Assembly: GCA_020059605.1 (NCBI GenBank)
Contig: JAGVBT010000165.1
Coordinates: 1-37,647 of the forward strand
Length of the DNA stretch: 37,647 bases
From: Deltaproteobacteria bacterium
GTDB taxonomy: Bacteria > Desulfobacterota > BSN033 > UBA1163
Direction: 5' to 3'
Below, one piece after another: positions 33,968-37,647 of this stretch. Made by a program: the position numbers and the translations under genes. The notes under the pieces were generated by a model that worked only from the letters and a program-made list of their open reading frames with translations, was not told where the DNA came from and made no database searches. Each line of letters starts with the position of its first letter. The first letter of the stretch is position 1.

Positions 33968-35165
33968 GCAGTCTGTTCCAAGGATTGAGGAATTGTCAGT
34001 GAAGAATTACCGGGCCTTAATGGACCTTCAATTAAAAGCCCTTACCCCTTTAACCGTGTTCTTAGGACCCAACGGCAGCGGAAAGAAAACGATCTTTGAT
34101 GTGTTTGCTTTTCTTTCGGAGTGTTTTTCTGTCGGCCTCAGGAAAGCGTGGGACAAACGTGGCAGGTTCAAGGAACTCCGCACACGGGGGATGGAAGGGG
34201 CTATCGAATTTGAATTGAAGTATCGAGAGAAGTTCAAGTCGCCTATCATCACATATCACCTGGCAATCGAAGAGGGACGTAAAGGTCCTTATGTCGCAGA
34301 AGAGTGGCTCCAATGGAGAAGAGGTCAACGGAGTCAACCATTTAAGTTCCTCGATTTTAAACATGGGACAGGGCGGGTAGTTACCGGGGAGATGCCGGAC
34401 GAACAGGACGAACGCATAAGTGAAGAGTTAGCCTCGCCCGAAATGATTGCTGTCAACACTCTTGGACAACTTGCCAAACACCCTCGGGTCACTGCTCTGC
34501 GTCGTTTTATTACCGGGTGGTACCTTTCCTACCTTACAGCGGAGAATACCCGGGGATCTCCCGAGGCCGGCCCCCAAGAGCGATTATCAGCCACCGGCGA
34601 CAATTTGCCGAATGTGATTCAATATCTGAAGGAACAGCATGAAGACCGACTTGATCAAATATTAAGAACTCTTTCCCGGCGGGTACCTCAACTGGAGAAA
34701 GTAGATGCAGAGCTAATGGCTGACGGGAGACTCCTGTTGCAGATTAAGGATGCACCTTTTGAGCGTCCGATCTTAGCAAAGTTTGCCTCTGACGGAACGC
34801 TTAAGATGCTTGGATACTTGACAGTCCTATATGATCCCGACCCACCTCAATTAATAGGCATTGAAGAACCCGAGAATCACCTTCATCCGCGACTACTCCC
34901 TGAACTTGCTGAAGAGTGCAGGGAAGCGTCCGCACGGACTCAGTTGATGGTTACAACACATTCACCATTCTTCGTAAATGGACTGAGACCTGAGGAACTA
35001 TGGGTGCTCTACCGGGATAAGAGTGGTTATACACAAGCTAAACAAGCTGCCAAAATGAAAGGAATAAAAGAATTTATGAATGAAGGCGCCCTCCTTGGAC
35101 ACCTCTGGACGGAGGGGCATTTTGAGGTTGGTGATCCTTTAACAGCTTCGGGGGAATCAAGATAA
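33951..35165 (+). CDS. AAA family ATPase (OLD/RecF-like, AAA_21 type)
   Basis: The 404-residue ATPase has the SMC/RecF-like halves: [20 protein letters not shown] at the start, the P-loop GPNGSGKKT (about residues 39-47), a signature-like [20 protein letters not shown] (about 277-296), Walker [14 protein letters not shown] (about 301-313) and the switch His in [13 protein letters not shown]. The P-loop has Lys where Ser/Thr normally follows GK, which may weaken Mg-ATP binding. A TOPRIM-like DUF4276 gene follows 38 bp later; such ATPase/TOPRIM pairs occur in OLD- and PARIS-type defence. GAGGCGGGTT lies upstream of the start. Confidence 0.9.
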   Translation: MKEVIKQSVPRIEELSVKNYRALMDLQLKALTPLTVFLGPNGSGKKTIFDVFAFLSECFSVGLRKAWDKRGRFKELRTRGMEGAIEFELKYREKFKSPIITYHLAIEEGRKGPYVAEEWLQWRRGQRSQPFKFLDFKHGTGRVVTGEMPDEQDERISEELASPEMIAVNTLGQLAKHPRVTALRRFITGWYLSYLTAENTRGSPEAGPQERLSATGDNLPNVIQYLKEQHEDRLDQILRTLSRRVPQLEKVDAELMADGRLLLQIKDAPFERPILAKFASDGTLKMLGYLTVLYDPDPPQLIGIEEPENHLHPRLLPELAEECREASARTQLMVTTHSPFFVNGLRPEELWVLYRDKSGYTQAKQAAKMKGIKEFMNEGALLGHLWTEGHFEVGDPLTASGESR

Positions 35166-35203
35166 TGATGGTGAAATAAGAAAATTCGGAGGTATCGATT
35201 CGC

Positions 35204-35815
35204 ATGCACATAGAATTTTTGGTTGAAGAGCCATCTGCTGAGGCTGCCCTTTTCAATATCGTTCCTAAGATTCTAAGCCGGAATATTTCTTTCAGAATTC
35301 ACCCACACCAAGGGAAAAAAGATCTCCTCGGAAAACTATTACCGCGACTCAGAGGGTATAAAAATTGGTTACCGGAAGACTGGCATATTGTTGTACTGGT
35401 TGATGCAGATGACGAAGATTGCAGAATACTTAAAAATAGATTGGAGAATGTCGCCAATAATGCAAGGCTGGTCACAAAATCGAATCTAACGATTGGTTCT
35501 TATTTTCAGGTTTTGAATCGTTTGGCAATTGAGGAACTGGAGGCGTGGTTTTTTGGTGACATAGACGCGATGCGCTCTTCGTATCCCCGTATTCCTTGGA
35601 ATCTTGAGAAAAAAGCTAAATATCGCAATCTGGATGCCATTAGGGGAGGGACATGGGAAGCCCTGGAGCGAGAATTTAAGAAAGCAGGATATTTCTCTTC
35701 CGGAATGTCCAAGATTTTGGTTGCGCGAGAGGTATCAATGCATATGGAACCGGAACGAAACCAGTCCAAGAGTTTCCAGGTATTTCGGCAAGGCGTATTG
35801 GATTTAATTGGGTAA
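35204..35815 (+). CDS. DUF4276 (TOPRIM-like) protein
   Basis: The 203-residue protein starts MHIEFLVEEPSAEAALFNIV, the acidic first motif of DUF4276, continues with HIVVLVDADDEDC (DxD-type second motif, about residues 61-73), and has LAIEELEAWFFGDIDAM (about 106-122). DUF4276 is related to TOPRIM nuclease folds, with Glu and paired Asp as metal ligands. It almost always accompanies an OLD-like ATPase, as here, and the two are expected to work together, probably in phage defence. The gene is the last of the island. Confidence 0.86.
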   Translation: MHIEFLVEEPSAEAALFNIVPKILSRNISFRIHPHQGKKDLLGKLLPRLRGYKNWLPEDWHIVVLVDADDEDCRILKNRLENVANNARLVTKSNLTIGSYFQVLNRLAIEELEAWFFGDIDAMRSSYPRIPWNLEKKAKYRNLDAIRGGTWEALEREFKKAGYFSSGMSKILVAREVSMHMEPERNQSKSFQVFRQGVLDLIG

Positions 35816-35856
35816 TTGACTGTTTTGAAATTTGGTATGAATTTATTATAGGTAAT

Positions 35857-35877
35857 AAAAAAGGCCCTTTCGGGTCC
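35857..35877 (-). terminator. Minus-strand intrinsic terminator without an obvious gene
   Basis: Read on the minus strand, GGACCC-GAAA-GGGCC is followed by TTTTTT (35862-35857). A second hairpin, GATGG with CCATC (35878-35893), precedes it. No minus-strand gene ends here; it may be left from a lost neighbour. Confidence 0.4.
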
Positions 35878-35980
35878 GATGGTTTTCGCCATCCACCTCC
35901 GGATTCACGGATTAATTAAATTATCCCCCAAATAAGATTTTAAAGTCAATGGAAAATAGTACATTCACAGGATCAAGGTA

Positions 35981-37183
35981 ATGGATCTCGATTATGATGT
36001 GATTGTGGTGGGGGCAGGGCCGGGGGGATCGACGGCGGCCCGGTTCTGCGCCCGGTCGGGGCTCAGGACCCTCCTGGTCGAGAAAGAGCGATTTCCCAGA
36101 TACAAGGTCTGCGGAGGTTGTCTCTCGCTCAAGACCGTTCATCTCCTCGACCTCGATCTCGGTCCTGTCATCGAGAATACCATCTTCGGAGCCAAATTCA
36201 GCTACTGTCTCAAGGATCCTTTTTTCATCGAATTGAAAGAACCAATAGCCCTGATGGTGATGCGGGACCGCTTCGATCAGTTCCTGCTGGAGAAAGCGCT
36301 GGAAGGGGGTGCGAATATTTTGGAGGGAGATAAGGTTGTTCAGGTTCAGGAGATAGACAAAGGGGTCGAGGTGGAGCTCGCCAACGGGGAGAAATTTCGT
36401 TCGCGCTACCTCATCGGCGCGGATGGCGCTGAAAGTATTGTTGCAAGATCCCTCTCTTTATCTCCACATGGGAATGATGGGAATGGAATTGCCATCCAGA
36501 GCGAAATTCCATTCGACTCCTCCATTCCTTTCCCCGGAAATGAACTTCAGTTCGTCCATCTGGATTTCGGTCAAATCCCCAACGGTTACGGCTGGGTCTT
36601 TCCCAAGAAAGAGTGGCTTTCCATTGGAATCGGCGGGATGTTCAGGGAGACCAAGAAGGTCAATCCCAGGCAGTACCTGAGCGATTTTCTGAAGGGTTTG
36701 GCCTATGTTCCAGAGAAGAAGATAGATAGGATGAGGGGTCATATGCTCCCTTCCTTTTATGACTGGCAGCAAAAGGTCTCACAGGGAAGGATCCTCCTTG
36801 CAGGAGATGCGGCCCATCTGATGGACCCTCTTCAAGGAGAAGGGATCTACTATGCCATCCGGAGCGGGATGCTGGCTGCGGAGGCAATCATCGAATCGGA
36901 GGAAAAGGGAGTTCTTCCTTCCGATCCCTATGAGAGAGCAGTCCATCTTCACATTTCCGGGAATCTGAAATGGGCTCTCTCTTTTTCCAGATTCGTTTTC
37001 AGGTTCCCCCGGCTTGCCTATCAGACCCTGAAACACTATCCCGAATTAAGCCACCTCTATCTTCAGGTCCTGGAGGGAAGAGAAACCTATCAGGGGTTTG
37101 TGGCAAGGGTCAAGGCACGGATCAAGGATTTTATGAAGGGAAGGCTTAGTGAGAAGATCAGAAGGGCGATGGCAAAGGCATGA
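35981..37183 (+). CDS. Geranylgeranyl-reductase-family FAD-dependent oxidoreductase
   Basis: The 400-residue flavoprotein has the N-terminal dinucleotide site DVIVVGAGPGGSTAARFCAR, then the KVCGGCLSLKT motif with adjacent Cys near the flavin. YLIGADGAESIVARSLSL and the FAD motif GDAAHLMDPLQGEGIYYAIR follow. Relatives reduce isoprenoid double bonds of membrane lipids or quinones, or act as other flavin monooxygenase-like enzymes; the substrate cannot be told. No membrane segment is seen. A short gap and a minus-strand terminator separate it from the defence-like island. The nth-like gene overlaps its 3' end. Confidence 0.93.
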   Translation: MDLDYDVIVVGAGPGGSTAARFCARSGLRTLLVEKERFPRYKVCGGCLSLKTVHLLDLDLGPVIENTIFGAKFSYCLKDPFFIELKEPIALMVMRDRFDQFLLEKALEGGANILEGDKVVQVQEIDKGVEVELANGEKFRSRYLIGADGAESIVARSLSLSPHGNDGNGIAIQSEIPFDSSIPFPGNELQFVHLDFGQIPNGYGWVFPKKEWLSIGIGGMFRETKKVNPRQYLSDFLKGLAYVPEKKIDRMRGHMLPSFYDWQQKVSQGRILLAGDAAHLMDPLQGEGIYYAIRSGMLAAEAIIESEEKGVLPSDPYERAVHLHISGNLKWALSFSRFVFRFPRLAYQTLKHYPELSHLYLQVLEGRETYQGFVARVKARIKDFMKGRLSEKIRRAMAKA

Positions 37184-37556
37184 CGATTTAAAAGCCAAAA
37201 TAAAGAGGATCGCCCTCCTTCTGGAAAAAGAATACGGAGCTCCCAAGAGGGGACGGCAAGCCGACCCCCTCGATACCCTCATCCAGACCGTCCTTTCCCA
37301 GAATACGAATGATCTGAACCGGGATCGAGCCTACGAGAGGCTCAAAAACCGTTTTCCCCGTTGGGAGGACGTGCTTCGGGCAAGGAAAGAAGCAATCCTC
37401 TCAGCCATCCGACCCGGCGGCCTTGCCGGGCAGAAGGCAGGGCGCATCCAGGGAATTCTCCGCTGGATTCAGAAGAGAGAGGGAAGATTGACCCTCTCTT
37501 TCCTGAAAGAGATGGAGTCGGAGGAGATCAAAAAATTGATCGGAGGGCTAAACTGA
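37149..37556 (+). pseudogene. Endonuclease III-like DNA glycosylase, truncated
   Basis: The 135-codon frame matches the N-terminal half of Nth-type glycosylases: IALLLEKEYGAPKRGRQADP, PLDTLIQTVLSQNTNDLNRD, FPRWEDVLRA, AIRPGGLAGQKAGRIQGILR and FLKEMESEEIKKLIGGL. It stops where the helix-hairpin-helix motif (GVGPKTA), the catalytic Lys and Asp, and the iron-sulfur Cys residues should follow. No frame downstream restores them. The start is probably GTG 37149, inside the end of the flavoprotein gene. It is called a broken gene, because the catalytic half is absent. Confidence 0.77.
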
Positions 37557-37647
37557 AGTTCCCCTGAAAAAATGGTTTAAAGATGGGGTTATCTCATTGG
37601 ATTATCAACGGAAAATGGTTGCAATGGGTGTGTCAGATGTGTCCATG
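37557..37647 (+). other. Unrelated sequence replacing the end of the nth-like gene
   Basis: From about 37553 similarity to endonuclease III ends. One frame stays open to the window edge, reading VPLKKWFKDGVISLDYQRKM and on. I do not recognise it. It may be the edge of an inserted element that continues beyond the window. Confidence 0.3.

Noticed and set aside
1..37647. CRISPR arrays, rRNA genes or riboswitches
   Set aside because: No regularly spaced repeats, rRNA segments or recognisable riboswitch cores were seen on either strand.

Overview
The window looks like an origin-proximal chromosome segment of an anaerobic, Desulfobacterota-like (formerly Deltaproteobacteria) bacterium, probably from an environmental or metagenomic assembly. 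This is inferred from gene content and order: the rpmH-rnpA-yidD-yidC-jag-mnmE block, an rpsU-yqeY-mutS2-dnaG-rpoD operon, an NtrY-type kinase, a fused LUD/iron-sulfur/CCG protein and a geranylgeranyl-reductase-like flavoprotein. No 16S rRNA or other decisive marker is present.

Layout. (1) 1-4551: compact ribosome/RNase P/membrane-insertion/tRNA-modification operon, with overlapping stops and starts. (2) 4552-5202: AT-rich gap with a perfect 16-bp parS palindrome, a consensus sigma-70 promoter and an attC-like hairpin. The usual next genes (mnmG, rsmG, parA, parB) are missing. (3) 5203-11404: a run of small, separately spaced accessory genes (cupin, two related VOC proteins, AhpD-like, SRPBCC, DUF429, transglutaminase-like and hypotheticals), interrupted by a Y1/RAYT transposase flanked by 24-bp perfect inverted repeats. 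(4) 11411-16868: a mixed region rich in broken genes: an M42 peptidase with an internal TGA, a frameshifted and deleted metallo-beta-lactamase-fold gene, a PIN remnant, and a MerR-HicB fusion followed by a nonsense-mutated HicA. Intact here are a Tat-exported DUF362 protein and a B12-binding radical SAM enzyme. (5) 17171-20074: rlpA, and an ntrY-like kinase without an adjacent ntrX. (6) 20148-28914, minus strand: RNase P RNA, an RNase HI whose tail is encoded inside the RNase P RNA gene, a zinc-ribbon coiled-coil protein, tRNA(CAT), and the macromolecular-synthesis operon behind a near-perfect promoter. (7) 29123-32735: rimO and the LUD/Fe-S/CCG fusion. (8) 32910-35815: a defence-like island with a HEPN-like protein, a helicase remnant, an OLD/RecF-type ATPase with an altered Walker A, and a DUF4276 (TOPRIM-like) protein. 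(9) 35981-37647: a flavoprotein reductase and an endonuclease III gene cut off by unrelated sequence.

The housekeeping blocks look intact, while the accessory regions hold at least eight broken or partial genes. The strongest candidates for something new are the HEPN/ATPase/DUF4276 island, the MerR-HicB fusion, the RNase HI/RNase P RNA overlap, and the parS/promoter/attC-like intergenic region. No searches were run. Family names rest on motifs and recalled family features.
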